DNA of 64,000 nucleotides from an uncultured Cohaesibacter sp. (lineage in GTDB: Bacteria > Pseudomonadota > Alphaproteobacteria > Rhizobiales > Cohaesibacteraceae). The translations under genes were made by a program, and so were the position numbers. The notes under the pieces are model-generated. The model was not told where the DNA came from. It did no database searches and worked only from the letters and a program-made list of their open reading frames with translations. This document shows, piece by piece, positions 8,713 through 17,840 of this stretch (its first letter is position 1; the number at the start of each line of letters is the position of its first letter). The DNA lies in assembly GCF_963666525.1 (NCBI RefSeq), contig NZ_OY762905.1, forward strand, positions 2,338,001-2,402,000. Direction: 5' to 3'.

Positions 8713-9717
8713 ATGAGCAACAACACCTACGGCTACGGAAGCGGCATGTCCGCAAACTATACCACCACGCAGGGTTCCGGATCGCAATCCTTCGGCGCAG
8801 CGCCAACCAGCGCTCCGAAGCTGGCTCCGAGGCCTCAAAAGGATACCGGCCCGCTGATCAAGGACACCACGACGCAGGAATTCATGAAGGACGTCATCGA
8901 GGCTTCCAGAAGCACGACGATCCTGGTTGATTTCTGGGCACCCTGGTGTGGTCCCTGCAAACAGCTGGCGCCTGCCCTCGAAAAGGCAGTGACCGAAGCC
9001 AAGGGCCGCGTCAAGCTGGTCAAGCTCAACATCGACGATCACCCGGCGATCCCCCAGCAAATGGGCATCCAGTCGGTCCCGGCCGTGGTCGCCTTCAAGG
9101 ACGGACGCCCCGTGGACGGCTTCATGGGTGCCCAGCCGGCGAGCCAGATCAAGGCCTTCATCGACAAGAACGGCACCGAGCCGGAAGCCGATCCGCTTGA
9201 TCAGGCCTGTGAACAGGCAACAGACTTGCTCAAGGCTGGCAATGTCGCGGAAGCCGTACAGCTTTTCGCCGCCATCCTGCAGCAGGTTCCCGACCACATC
9301 CCCGCCATCGTCGGGTTGGCCAACGGAGCACTGGCGCTGGAACAGGTGGACCGCGCCCGCGCCATCTTCGACAGCCTGCCAGAGGAAAGCCTTGGCGAAA
9401 AGGACGTGATTGCCCTCAAGGCCAGCCTGGAACTGGCAGAACAGAGCGCCGATCTGGGCGATCTGGCAGAGCTTCAGGCCAAGCTGGACGCCAACCCGGA
9501 AGACAATCAGGCCCAGTTCGATCTCGCCATAGCCCTCAACGGCAAGAACCGCCGGGAAGAAGCCGTCGACCAGCTGATCGCCATCATCAAGCGGGATCGC
9601 GAATGGAATGAAGACGGCGCCCGCAAGCAGCTTTTGCAGTTTTTCGAAAGCTGGGGCGTGATGGATCCGTCCAGCGTCTATGGCCGTAGACAGTTGTCGT
9701 CCATTCTCTTCGCCTAG
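8713..9717 (+). CDS. cnoX: Thioredoxin-TPR co-chaperone (CnoX/YbbN-like)
   Basis: This 334-residue protein has a thioredoxin fold at about residues 50-160 with the active site WCGPC (motif FWAPWCGPCK). A C-terminal helical TPR-like part (about residues 170-330) is typical of YbbN/CnoX. CnoX binds unfolding proteins under oxidative or chlorine stress and hands them to GroEL or DnaK; alphaproteobacterial versions keep a redox-active CXXC, as here. The first 45 residues (Gly/Ser/Thr/Ala/Pro-rich) form an unusually long disordered leader. AAGGA lies about 10 bases before the ATG. LON-domain and Trm112-like genes follow in the same direction, an order common in Rhizobiales. Confidence 0.9.
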   Translation: MSNNTYGYGSGMSANYTTTQGSGSQSFGAAPTSAPKLAPRPQKDTGPLIKDTTTQEFMKDVIEASRSTTILVDFWAPWCGPCKQLAPALEKAVTEAKGRVKLVKLNIDDHPAIPQQMGIQSVPAVVAFKDGRPVDGFMGAQPASQIKAFIDKNGTEPEADPLDQACEQATDLLKAGNVAEAVQLFAAILQQVPDHIPAIVGLANGALALEQVDRARAIFDSLPEESLGEKDVIALKASLELAEQSADLGDLAELQAKLDANPEDNQAQFDLAIALNGKNRREEAVDQLIAIIKRDREWNEDGARKQLLQFFESWGVMDPSSVYGRRQLSSILFA

Positions 9718-9832
9718 GCACATTCAAACAGTCGCCCCTCTTGTCATGCAGGCGGGGCAATCACCTGCCTCACTCGGCAAGGCTGACAGTACAGACCATT
9801 CGCAGCACATCTGGCGATAACAAGGAGATCCA

Positions 9833-10528
9833 ATGGCTCAGGCAGGCAACGCATATTATGACAGCCCGAGAGACATTCCGGCCATCATCCCGGTGTTTCC
9901 TCTTGAGGAAGCGCTGTTGCTGCCGCGCACCCAGATGCCATTGAACATCTTCGAGGAACGCTATCTGATGATGGTCGATTATGCCATCCACAAGGACAGG
10001 ATCATCGGCATCATCCAGCCGCAGGCCGAGGCGGTAGACACCGATCAGGCCCCCGAGAAGCTCTATGCCCCCAAATTGCAGCAGGTGGGCTGTCTGGGCC
10101 GGGTGACGGCCTATGGTGAAACGGGGGATGGTCGGGTGCTCGTCACGCTGACCGGCATCTGCCGCTTCCGGGTGACCAAGGAAATTCTGACCGACCTGCC
10201 GTTCCGGCTGGCCGAAATCGATTGCGAGGAATTTGTCCACGACCTGATCGAGGGCCTTGGTGAAGATCAGGTCGATCGGGAAGGTTTGCTGGACGTGTTC
10301 CGCGCCTTCCTTGACGCCAACGACATGGAAGCCGACTGGGAGAGCATAGCAAAGTCCTCCAATGAGATTCTCGTCAACTCCCTTTCGATGATGAGCCCTT
10401 ATGGCATCGCCGAAAAGCAGGCATTGTTGGAAGCGGAAAGCCTGGCCTTGCGGGCGGATACCCTGATCGCCATGACCGAGATGCATCTGGCAAGTGAAAA
10501 CAGCGACACGCCCCAAACATTGCAGTAA
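9833..10528 (+). CDS. LON substrate-binding domain protein
   Basis: This 231-residue protein consists of the LON N-terminal substrate-binding domain with no ATPase or protease domain. It starts with the characteristic [19 protein letters not shown] and [12 protein letters not shown] segments, followed by [16 protein letters not shown]. Family members without protease are thought to bind unfolded or damaged protein, but none in this branch has a settled role. AAGGAG lies 5 bases before the ATG. The gap from the thioredoxin/TPR gene is 115 bases and the next gene starts 19 bases after the stop, so these three may form a proteostasis-related unit. Confidence 0.9.
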   Translation: MAQAGNAYYDSPRDIPAIIPVFPLEEALLLPRTQMPLNIFEERYLMMVDYAIHKDRIIGIIQPQAEAVDTDQAPEKLYAPKLQQVGCLGRVTAYGETGDGRVLVTLTGICRFRVTKEILTDLPFRLAEIDCEEFVHDLIEGLGEDQVDREGLLDVFRAFLDANDMEADWESIAKSSNEILVNSLSMMSPYGIAEKQALLEAESLALRADTLIAMTEMHLASENSDTPQTLQ

Positions 10529-10547
10529 GACAGGATTGGACTGGACA

Positions 10548-10766
10548 ATGAGCGAGCAAGAGGTCCCGACACAGGCAGAGAGCGAGAAAACCGGCGCGGT
10601 GGATCGGAAGCTTCTGGAGATTCTGGTCTGTCCGCTCACCAAGACCACGCTCAAATATGATGCCGAAGCCCAGGAGCTGATCAGCCACGCGGCAAGGCTC
10701 GCCTACCCGATCCGGGATGGTGTTCCCATCATGCTCCCCGGCGAAGCCCGTAAGCTTGACGACTGA
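10548..10766 (+). CDS. Trm112-like/UPF0434 small protein
   Basis: This 72-residue protein resembles the YcaR/UPF0434 branch of Trm112. The signature [13 protein letters not shown] is followed by [17 protein letters not shown]. Eukaryotic and archaeal Trm112 activates methyltransferases; bacterial roles are largely unknown. Only one Cys is visible where zinc-binding relatives carry CPxC, so zinc binding is doubtful. I took ATG at 10548, leaving a 19-base gap after the LON-domain gene; an upstream in-frame start would overlap that gene. The gene is convergent with the ubiquinone hydroxylase. Confidence 0.87.
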   Translation: MSEQEVPTQAESEKTGAVDRKLLEILVCPLTKTTLKYDAEAQELISHAARLAYPIRDGVPIMLPGEARKLDD

Positions 10767-10817
10767 AGACGGCTGTGCACTGGCACCAGCTCTAGATCCC
10801 TTCCGGGTCGACTATGC

Positions 10818-12095
10818 CTAGAGAACTTCCCCCTGCAGAAGCCTTGGCACCTCGCCGCGATTGCCAGCCGCCTCTTCAATAAGCATCCGCTTGATGCCCG
10901 GCAGGCGGTCCACAACACCGAGGCCGAAATCACGGACATGACGCAGCACGCTGCTGTTGTTCGAGAACAGCCTGTTGAGCAGATCACAGGTCACCCCCAT
11001 CTGCACCACATCGAACCGGCGCCAGGACTGGTAGCGCTCAAGCACGGTGAGCGAGCCTATGTCCTGACCGAGGCGTGCCGCCTCCACGATGACTTCCGCA
11101 AGGGAAGCCACATCCTTGAAGCCAAGGTTGAGCCCCTGCCCGGCAATCGGGTGGATACCATGGGCTGCATCACCGACAAGGGCAAAACGCGGTGCCACAT
11201 AGGAGCGGGCCAGCACCATGCCGAGCGGGAAGCCCTTGCGCGGCCCCTTCTCGGTGAGCGCACCCAGTTGCTTGCCGAAGCGGCGCTCCAGCTCGAGCCC
11301 GAACGTGAACTCATCCATTGCCAGAAGCCGCCTGGCATCATCCTTGCGTTCATTCCAGACGAGGGAAGAGCGATTGCCCTTGAGCGGCAGGATGGCGAAA
11401 GGACCGGCAGGCAGGAAATGCTCCACTGCACAGCCTTCGTGCGGCCGCTCATGTTCGACCGTGGTGACAATGCCGACCTGATCATAATCAAACCGGTTGG
11501 TGGAAATGCCGGCAAGATCCCTCAGACGGGAGCGAACCCCGTCAGCGGCCACAAGCAGGCTGGCCTCGACTGACGCCCCCGACTGAAGCTTGAGGGAAGC
11601 GGCTGCGCCATCAACAATGAAATCCTTGACACTGTCCCCTTCCAGAAGGTCGACACCGATGGCTCTGGCGGCATCCCCGAGGGCACCGACCATCGTGCCG
11701 TTGGGCACCATATAGGCAAAGGGCTCACCGTCCCCGGCATCCCCTTCAAAGGTCAGCAGAGCCGGACGGACGATATCCTTGAGCTTGCTGTCCGTGACCA
11801 GCATCTTGCGAATGGGTTCGGCATCGGGCTCGATCACGTCCCAGACGCCAAGTCCGCGCAACATCCGCGTGGCGGCAGACGCGATGGCGGAGGCACGCTC
11901 GTCGCGGCGCATGGTCCCAGTTGCCTGTGGCTCCACAACCAGCACCGACAACGCACCGGCCTGACGCACAGCAAGAGCCAGAGACAGACCAACATAGCCA
12001 CCTCCGGCAACGACCAGATCATAACGGTCTTTCAGCCGGATCCTGTTGTCATTGGCTTTATTCGCCGCAGCGGCTGCCTGTCGTGGAGAAGTCAT
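10818..12095 (-). CDS. UbiH/UbiF/VisC/COQ6-family FAD monooxygenase
   Basis: This 425-residue flavoprotein has the three class-A aromatic hydroxylase motifs: the dinucleotide-binding GGGYVGLSLAL near residue 30, the DG motif ADGVRSRLRD near residue 190, and the GD motif VGDAAHGIHPIAGQGLNLG near residue 320. Members hydroxylate the ubiquinone ring during coenzyme Q synthesis at the inner membrane. I cannot tell whether this one acts at C5, C6 or C1, since alphaproteobacterial homologues vary in position specificity. The first 25 residues form an Ala/Asn-rich leader. The gene is divergent from tesB. Confidence 0.88.
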   Translation of the reverse strand: MTSPRQAAAAANKANDNRIRLKDRYDLVVAGGGYVGLSLALAVRQAGALSVLVVEPQATGTMRRDERASAIASAATRMLRGLGVWDVIEPDAEPIRKMLVTDSKLKDIVRPALLTFEGDAGDGEPFAYMVPNGTMVGALGDAARAIGVDLLEGDSVKDFIVDGAAASLKLQSGASVEASLLVAADGVRSRLRDLAGISTNRFDYDQVGIVTTVEHERPHEGCAVEHFLPAGPFAILPLKGNRSSLVWNERKDDARRLLAMDEFTFGLELERRFGKQLGALTEKGPRKGFPLGMVLARSYVAPRFALVGDAAHGIHPIAGQGLNLGFKDVASLAEVIVEAARLGQDIGSLTVLERYQSWRRFDVVQMGVTCDLLNRLFSNNSSVLRHVRDFGLGVVDRLPGIKRMLIEEAAGNRGEVPRLLQGEVL

Positions 12096-12348
12096 GGTCT
12101 ACGCCCCTTTTTGCATTATTCTGGCAGCATTGCTTCAAACCGCCTGCTCGCTGAAGACGCGGCACCATAACGCGGCCATCGCCCTGTTTCCATTATATAG
12201 TGCGATCGAACCGGAAGATCTCGACAAACTGACTAGAGAAAGGAAATTTTTAGTTGGCCGAGATTTTGCTATAAGAACGCGAACAGAGTCGCTGCTTTTC
12301 CAGCAGTCCCTCCCCGCATTTGTTCAAATCACTATTTCAGGACTTTTC

Positions 12349-13212
12349 ATGACTTCAGCAATTGACACCCTGCTCAACATTCTCGATCTCGAGACTCTGG
12401 AAACGGATCTGTTCCGGGGCATGAGCCCACAGGATGGCTGGCAGCGTGTTTTCGGCGGTCAGGTTATCGGTCAGGCGCTTGTCGCTGCCTCCCGCACGGT
12501 CGTACCCGAGCGCGGGGCCCATTCCCTGCACTGCTATTTCATGCGTCCGGGCGATCCCAAGACCCCGATCATCTACAAGGTGGACAATCTGCGCGACGGC
12601 CGCTCTTTCTCGTCCCGGCGCGTTCTGGCCATCCAGCATGGCAAAGCCATCTTCAACATGGCCGCCTCCTTTCACAAGAAGGAAGAGGGTTTCTCCCACC
12701 AGATCGAAATGCCGGACATTCCGGGACCGGAAAACCTGCCCACCGAGGCCGAGGTTTTCGAGAGCTATGTCGCCAAGGCACCGGACAACATCAAGGCCTA
12801 CTTCCGCCGCGAACGCCCCATCGAGCTGCGCCCGATCAGCATGGAACACTACGTGACACGCAAGAAACTGGAGCCACAGCAATATATCTGGGTGCGTACC
12901 ACGTCCAAGCTGCCAGATGACCCGGCGATCCACAAATGCGCTCTTGCCTACGCCTCCGACATGACGCTGCTGGACACTTCGCTGTTCGCCCATGGCCTGT
13001 CGGTCTTCAGCACCTCGATCAGCGCGGCAAGCCTGGATCATGCGATGTGGTTCCATGGCGACTTCCGGGCCGACGAATGGCTGCTCTATTGTCAGGACAG
13101 CCCGTGGGCAGGTGGGGCCCGCAGCTTCAACCGAGGCAGCCTCTACAAGCGGGACGGCACGCTGGTGGCCTCGGCCGTACAGGAGGGCCTGATCCGGGAA
13201 ATTGATGACTAG
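12349..13212 (+). CDS. tesB: Acyl-CoA thioesterase II
   Basis: This 287-residue protein has the double hot-dog fold of TesB, whose usual length is about 286. Recognisable segments are FRGMSPQDGWQRVFGGQVIG near the N terminus, HSLHCYFMRPGD, and SLDHAMWFHGDFRADEW near the C-terminal active-site region. It hydrolyses medium- to long-chain acyl-CoA. ATG at 12349 has AGGA 7 bases upstream; a frame reaching back to 12046 overlaps the divergent gene and is unlikely. Its position next to glnK-amtB matches the E. coli glnK-amtB-tesB neighbourhood, although here tesB is upstream. Confidence 0.93.
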   Translation: MTSAIDTLLNILDLETLETDLFRGMSPQDGWQRVFGGQVIGQALVAASRTVVPERGAHSLHCYFMRPGDPKTPIIYKVDNLRDGRSFSSRRVLAIQHGKAIFNMAASFHKKEEGFSHQIEMPDIPGPENLPTEAEVFESYVAKAPDNIKAYFRRERPIELRPISMEHYVTRKKLEPQQYIWVRTTSKLPDDPAIHKCALAYASDMTLLDTSLFAHGLSVFSTSISAASLDHAMWFHGDFRADEWLLYCQDSPWAGGARSFNRGSLYKRDGTLVASAVQEGLIREIDD

Positions 13213-13329
13213 AAGCGAGATTCCGCCGGACAACTGCGGATTATTTAGTACCAACGCACAATCAATGTGCAGATTGAAACCTTGAAATGACTCAATACTT
13301 TTCTCTCACCACAAAACGGCCATAAAATG

Positions 13330-13377
13330 TGCACTGAAATTAGGCAATTTTGAAAAATTGCACATATTTTCTGCACA
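13330..13377 (+). promoter_or_regulatory. Candidate NtrC enhancer sites
   Basis: TGCACTGAAATTAGGCA at 13330-13346 shows one full and one partial half-site of the NtrC consensus (TGCAC-N7-GTGCA). Two further TGCACA half-sites in direct orientation lie at 13359-13364 and 13372-13377. They sit about 95-145 bases upstream of the sigma-54 promoter, the normal enhancer distance. This is a pattern match only. Confidence 0.55.
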
Positions 13378-13472
13378 ATCTCTGTCTGCCCAAATATGAA
13401 GCAGAGATCAATTTTTCAGACTGATTGGAATTTTAGACAGAGATTCAATAACTTAATAAAAAGTTACAAAAC

Positions 13473-13488
13473 TGGCACGGCTTTTGTA
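13473..13488 (+). promoter_or_regulatory. Sigma-54 (-24/-12) promoter of glnK-amtB
   Basis: TGGCACGGCTTTTGTA fits the RpoN consensus TGGCACG-N4-TTGCW except for T instead of C in the -12 GC. It lies 112 bases upstream of the glnK start codon in an AT-rich gene-free stretch. Nitrogen-limitation control through NtrC and sigma-54 is established for glnK-amtB in proteobacteria, so position and context support the motif. Confidence 0.82.
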
Positions 13489-13590
13489 AGAGAGAAGCCA
13501 CAAAACAAGAAGTTTTGCCCCAGGTAAATCAATTTTGGGGCACGACATGCAAAACCCGTCAGAGGGACAAAACCCATAAGAGGGACATGA

Positions 13591-13938
<348 letters not shown>

Positions 13939-13981
13939 GCCAAACCCCAATCAAGTAGAAGTGAAAAACAAGGACAATCAA

Positions 13982-15334
13982 ATGTCAAAAGTAACCCTTG
14001 CCCTTCTTGTTGGCGCAGCAAGCCTTGTGGCCGGTCCGGCCCTTGCACAGGAAGCCGCAGATGCCGCCGCAGCAGCAGCGCCTGCAGCAACCGGCGAAGC
14101 TGCAGCTCATACGCAATATATCTTCAACACCCTGCTCTTCTTGGTCGGTGGCTTCCTTGTGATGTGGATGGCCGCTGGCTTTGCCATGCTCGAAGCCGGT
14201 CTTGTTCGCTCCAAGAACGTTTCGATGCAGAGCATGAAGAACGTTTCCCTTTATGCCGTTGCCGGCATCATGTACTACCTCGTCGGCTACAACCTGATGT
14301 ATGTTGGTGTTGACGGTGGCTACATCGGCACCTTCTCCTTCATGTATGAACTGGATCCGGTTGGCGGCAACGCTCTTGATACCGGCTATTCCACTGGCTC
14401 CGACTGGTTCTTCCAGATGGTGTTCGTTGCAACCGCAGCATCGGTTGTTTCCGGCACCCTGGCCGAGCGCGTCAAACTGTGGCCGTTCATGATCTTCACC
14501 TGCGTCCTGACCGCCTTCATCTACCCGATCGCCGGTTCCTGGCAGTGGGGCGGTGGCTGGCTCTCCGAAATGGGCTTCTCCGATTTCGCAGGCTCCACCC
14601 TCGTTCACTCCGTAGGCGGCTGGGCTGCTCTGTCTGGTGTTCTTCTGCTCGGTGCTCGTAAGGGCAAATATGGTGCAGACGGCTCCGTCAACCCGATGCC
14701 TGCTTCCAACATTCCGCTGGCCACCCTCGGTACCTTCATCCTGTGGCTCGGCTGGTTCGGCTTCAACGGTGCTTCCCAGCTCGCTATGGGCACCATTGGT
14801 GACGTTTCCGACGTTTCCCGCATCTTTGCCAACACCAACATGGCTGCTGCCGGTGGTGTGGTTGCTGCAATGATCCTGCTGCAGATCCTCTACAAGAAGG
14901 TCGACGTGACCATGGTTCTCAACGGCGCACTGGCCGGCCTGGTCTCCATCACCGCTGAACCTCTGAACCCGACCATTGGCGAATCCATCGTCATCGGCGC
15001 CATCGGTGCTGTTCTGGTCATCATCGTTGTTCCGCTTCTCGACAAGCTGAAAATCGACGACGTGGTCGGTGCCATCCCGGTTCACCTTGTCTGCGGTATC
15101 TGGGGCACCATGGTCGTCCCATTCACCAACTCTGAAACCTCCTACGTCACCCAGTTCATCGGTGTTGTCTCCTACGGTGCCTTCACGCTGGTTTGCTCCT
15201 TCATCGTCTGGGGCATCCTGAAAGCAACCATGGGCATTCGTGTCACCGAAGAAGAAGAATACATGGGTCTCGACAAAGCCGAAATCGGTGTCGAAGCTTA
15301 CCCAGAATTCGGCGTTGGCAGTCAGCGCGTATAA
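13982..15334 (+). CDS. amtB: Ammonium transporter
   Basis: This 450-residue membrane protein has a cleavable signal peptide (about residues 1-23, ending PALAQE) followed by about eleven helices, as in AmtB. The pore twin histidines are present in STLVHSVGGWAALSG and VHLVCGIWGTM. It conducts ammonium across the inner membrane and is gated by GlnK from the preceding gene. ATG at 13982 was chosen because the signal peptide starts there. A strong intrinsic terminator follows at 15416-15449, so the unit is glnK-amtB. Many GTT/GCT/ACC-type preferred codons suggest high expression. Confidence 0.97.
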   Translation: MSKVTLALLVGAASLVAGPALAQEAADAAAAAAPAATGEAAAHTQYIFNTLLFLVGGFLVMWMAAGFAMLEAGLVRSKNVSMQSMKNVSLYAVAGIMYYLVGYNLMYVGVDGGYIGTFSFMYELDPVGGNALDTGYSTGSDWFFQMVFVATAASVVSGTLAERVKLWPFMIFTCVLTAFIYPIAGSWQWGGGWLSEMGFSDFAGSTLVHSVGGWAALSGVLLLGARKGKYGADGSVNPMPASNIPLATLGTFILWLGWFGFNGASQLAMGTIGDVSDVSRIFANTNMAAAGGVVAAMILLQILYKKVDVTMVLNGALAGLVSITAEPLNPTIGESIVIGAIGAVLVIIVVPLLDKLKIDDVVGAIPVHLVCGIWGTMVVPFTNSETSYVTQFIGVVSYGAFTLVCSFIVWGILKATMGIRVTEEEEYMGLDKAEIGVEAYPEFGVGSQRV

Positions 15335-15415
15335 TAAATGGGCAACGGCGGAGTCCTCCTGATCACCTTCTCCGCCTGAACCGCCCACGGCCTACTTGCA
15401 CAGGCCCAGAGGGGG

Positions 15416-15449
15416 AAACCCGTCGGACTTTCCGACGGGTTTCTTTTTT
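15416..15449 (+). terminator. Intrinsic terminator of glnK-amtB
   Basis: A perfect 12-bp stem (15416-15427 with 15431-15442) closes on CTT and is followed by CTTTTTT. It lies 81 bases after the amtB stop codon. The rest of the 15335-15650 gap is C-rich and holds nothing else I can identify except the presumed ppa promoter. Confidence 0.92.
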
Positions 15450-15650
15450 GTCCTCTGCATGGCGCTTTGCGCGCCCTTGCATCCCCCCGCAGCGCATCCC
15501 CATACCCCCTCCCTTGGCAGAATCCGGGCCCACCGCAAAATTCAACCAAATTCGCGCCTTGTTGCGCCTAAACCGAATGTTTGTCTTGCCATCACCCCAA
15601 AGACCCCCTAAACCGGCTGTAACCCCGTGATCTCAATTGGAGTTGCACCT

Positions 15651-16175
15651 ATGAATATTAGTGAAATCCCTGCAGGCAAGGACGCCCCGGAAGACATCTA
15701 CGTTGTCATCGAAGTCCCGAAGGGCTCCTCGGTCAAATATGAAGTCGACAAGGCCTCTGGCGCGGTCTTCGTTGATCGCTTTCTCTTCACCCCGATGGCC
15801 TATCCTTGCGATTACGGCTTCATCCCGAACACCCTGGCCGATGACGGCGACCCGATCGACGTGCTGGTCGTCGGCGACGCACAGCTGACCCCGGGCGTTG
15901 TCATGCGCGCCCGCCCGATCGGCGTTCTGATCATGGAAGACGATGGCGGCAAGGACGAGAAAGTCGTCGCTGTTCCGCACAGCAAGCTGACCACGCACTA
16001 TGATCACATCAAGACTTATGAGGATCTGCCCAAGAACCTCGTCGAACAGATCAAGCATTTCTTCGAGCACTACAAGGATCTCGAGCCCGGCAAATGGGTC
16101 AAGATCGAAGACTGGGCCGGTCCGGAAAAGGCCAAGGAAATGATCCAGATCTCCATCGACAACATGAAGAAGTAA
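15651..16175 (+). CDS. ppa: Inorganic pyrophosphatase
   Basis: This 174-residue family I (soluble, hexameric-type) pyrophosphatase contains the signature [10 protein letters not shown] with the metal-binding aspartates. Upstream lie [19 protein letters not shown] and [11 protein letters not shown], both active-site segments. It hydrolyses the PPi released by biosynthetic reactions. ATG at 15651 is preceded by GGAG; an in-frame start 24 bases upstream adds eight non-homologous residues. Terminators on both sides indicate a single-gene unit. Confidence 0.96.
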   Translation: MNISEIPAGKDAPEDIYVVIEVPKGSSVKYEVDKASGAVFVDRFLFTPMAYPCDYGFIPNTLADDGDPIDVLVVGDAQLTPGVVMRARPIGVLIMEDDGGKDEKVVAVPHSKLTTHYDHIKTYEDLPKNLVEQIKHFFEHYKDLEPGKWVKIEDWAGPEKAKEMIQISIDNMKK

Positions 16176-16199
16176 GACTTCAGGTCGACAAGAATCAAG

Positions 16200-16233
16200 A
16201 AAGCGCGGCAACCTTGCGGTTCCGCGCTTTTTT
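16200..16233 (+). terminator. Intrinsic terminator of ppa
   Basis: AAGCGCGG at 16201-16208 pairs with CCGCGCTT at 16222-16229, followed by a run of six T, 25 bases after the ppa stop codon. Confidence 0.88.
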
Positions 16234-16294
16234 CATGGGAAAACAGGCGCTCAGAGATGAAAACACGAGTAGTGCCTCATCCTCGGTTCACGGC

Positions 16295-16573
16295 TCAATA
16301 GAAGCCGGTGCGCAGCAGGTTCCGGATAAAGAAGATCGCCAGCAGCAGAATGACCGGTGAGAGGTCCAGCCCGCCAATTGCGGGGATGACGGAGCGGATG
16401 CGTCCCAGCACCGGCTCGGTCAAACGCCAGCAGACTTCATAGATGGAAGAAACGATCTGGTTGCGCGGGTTGACGATATTGAAGGCAAACAGCCAGGAAA
16501 ACACTGCGGAGGCAATCACCACATAGGTATAGATTGCCAGAATCTGATCGATCAGAAGAAGTAAAGCCGTCAT
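16295..16573 (-). CDS. YggT family membrane protein
   Basis: This 92-residue protein has two hydrophobic helices, at about residues 5-25 and 68-88. Between them it shows the family segment FNIVNPRN and the RLTEPVLGRIRSVIP motif (R-x-TEP-x-L-x-P/R) that defines YggT/Ycf19. The function in proteobacteria is not settled; relatives act in cell-division or membrane-protein assembly contexts. I chose ATG at 16573, preceded by GAGGG, over an in-frame start 36 bases upstream. It is convergent with ppa. Confidence 0.88.
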   Translation of the reverse strand: MTALLLLIDQILAIYTYVVIASAVFSWLFAFNIVNPRNQIVSSIYEVCWRLTEPVLGRIRSVIPAIGGLDLSPVILLLAIFFIRNLLRTGFY

Positions 16574-16848
16574 AGATACCCTCATTTTCAGAAAAGCCTT
16601 CGAGGCCAACTAGACCGTTCTGAATATCGTGTGCTGGCCCCGGCCTTCATGAGCCGGAAAACCCGTTCTCAGACATGTAGCGATCCCTGCCCGACCCTGC
16701 AAGGTCTGACCGGTCATTCACAGCGGCATTCGATCAGGCTGTGAATTCTCCAGATGTCGAGCGCAATGGCCCTGAGACCTGATTGTCTTATCGCAAAACT
16801 CTCTTAACGTTTTGAAAAGAGGCGCCGGATTGCGGCCCCTTGACGCAC

Positions 16849-16892
16849 AAAAAGCCCCGATACATACGCAATCACAATTGCATCGGAGCTTT
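16849..16892 (-). terminator. Terminator-like hairpin on the minus strand
   Basis: AAAGCCCCGAT (16851-16861) pairs with ATCGGAGCTTT (16882-16892) with one mismatch and a 20-base loop. Read on the minus strand it is followed by five T. It could end transcription from the glutamine amidotransferase gene, 244 bases upstream, or end a small RNA. Confidence 0.55.
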
Positions 16893-17070
16893 CTGAAAGA
16901 AGATGCTGGCTACGCAACACCAGATGCCAGCTTGCTCATTTAAATAGCAAGAGACGTGCCAAACGGCCACCAGTCGCAGCAAGGCCAGATCTGGTGGAAA
17001 CAAACAGAAATACACCACAAGATATTGAAAATACGCCAAAATCAAAAAGGCTTTGGTAAGGAGTCGCGCC

Positions 17071-17100
17071 GCAAATTGCAAAGCTAACCTCGCAATTTGC
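17071..17100. repeat. Perfect 9-bp inverted repeat
   Basis: GCAAATTGC at 17071-17079 and GCAATTTGC at 17092-17100 are separated by 12 bases. It lies 36 bases beyond the stop of the amidotransferase gene and is not followed by a T-run on either strand. It could be an operator or an mRNA 3' hairpin. Confidence 0.45.
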
Positions 17101-17135
17101 ACGAGTGCAACTTGTGGCCTGTCACATGCCTCCTG

Positions 17136-17840
17136 TCACAGAGGACCGGGCCCGATCCACATGTCGAGAAACCGGTTCAGCCAGCGTTCGACATCCGGAT
17201 CATATGCACTGCGTTCACGGAAATGGTCGCCCCGCTTGCGAGCACCAGCAGCCGTCAGATGATCGGCAGCAACGGTGGTCCACTGATGCATCATCTGCAG
17301 CGTCACTTCCGGGTGGAACTGGATGCCATAGGCATTCTGGCCAAAGCGCATGGCCTGATTCTGGAAATAGGAGCTGGTCGCCAATCGTTCGGCACCGGCA
17401 GGCAGCGAAAAGCCTTCCTTGTGCCACTGATAGACCTTATGGGGCCATGGAAACAGCGTCTGCCCCTGTTCGGTCGGCTCGATGTCATAATAGCCACGCT
17501 CCACCAGACCGCAGGGATGCAGATCCACCTGACCCCCAAGCTGCCGCGACAGCATTTGTGCGCCCAGACAGATCCCGAGAAACGGCGCGTCATCCCGCAA
17601 AGGAACCGAGATCCAGTCGATCTCCTGCCGCACATAGTCCTCTTCGTCATTGGCGCTCATCGGGCCACCGAAAATCACCGCCCCTGCATGCTCCTGCATG
17701 CTCTGAGGCAATGGATCGCCAAACCGAGGGCGACGGATATCAAGCGTGAAGCCCCTCTGCTCGAGAAGATAGCCCACACGCCCCGGCGTGGAATTCTCCT
17801 GATGCAGGACAATCAGTATCTTTTGCAAATCATTCGTCAT
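17136..17840 (-). CDS. Class I glutamine amidotransferase (GMP synthase-like domain)
   Basis: This 234-residue stand-alone GATase1 domain has the nucleophile elbow GICLGAQML with its catalytic Cys, and the catalytic His in GIQFHPEVTL. The His is followed by Val-Thr rather than the usual Glu-Val/Ser-x-H-T end of GMP synthases. No synthetase domain is attached. Homologues of this size are annotated as GMP synthase-like or gamma-glutamyl hydrolase-like and may hydrolyse glutamine or a gamma-glutamyl amine; the partner is unknown. Its ATG overlaps the stop of the TerB-like gene (ATGA), so the two are probably translationally coupled. Confidence 0.87.
   Translation of the reverse strand: MTNDLQKILIVLHQENSTPGRVGYLLEQRGFTLDIRRPRFGDPLPQSMQEHAGAVIFGGPMSANDEEDYVRQEIDWISVPLRDDAPFLGICLGAQMLSRQLGGQVDLHPCGLVERGYYDIEPTEQGQTLFPWPHKVYQWHKEGFSLPAGAERLATSSYFQNQAMRFGQNAYGIQFHPEVTLQMMHQWTTVAADHLTAAGARKRGDHFRERSAYDPDVERWLNRFLDMWIGPGPL

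Larger units (their letters stand above)
16574..17135. other. 562-base gap without a recognisable gene
   Basis: The YggT promoter must lie at the low end. The rest holds two inverted repeats annotated separately (16849-16892 and 17071-17100). A 76-codon minus-strand frame at 16872-17102 shows no family signal and overlaps the terminator-like stem, so I do not call it. Composition between 16900 and 17060 is more AT-rich than the flanking genes. Confidence 0.5.

Noticed and set aside
8206-9723. 505-codon minus-strand open frame
   Set aside because: It covers the antisense of two well-supported plus-strand genes (ProXp-ala and CnoX-like) and shows no family pattern.
13985-15388. 467-codon minus-strand open frame
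   Set aside because: Antisense to amtB and runs across the amtB terminator.
16872-17102. 76-codon minus-strand frame
   Set aside because: It overlaps a terminator-like stem and has no homology; RNA or untranslated sequence is more likely.
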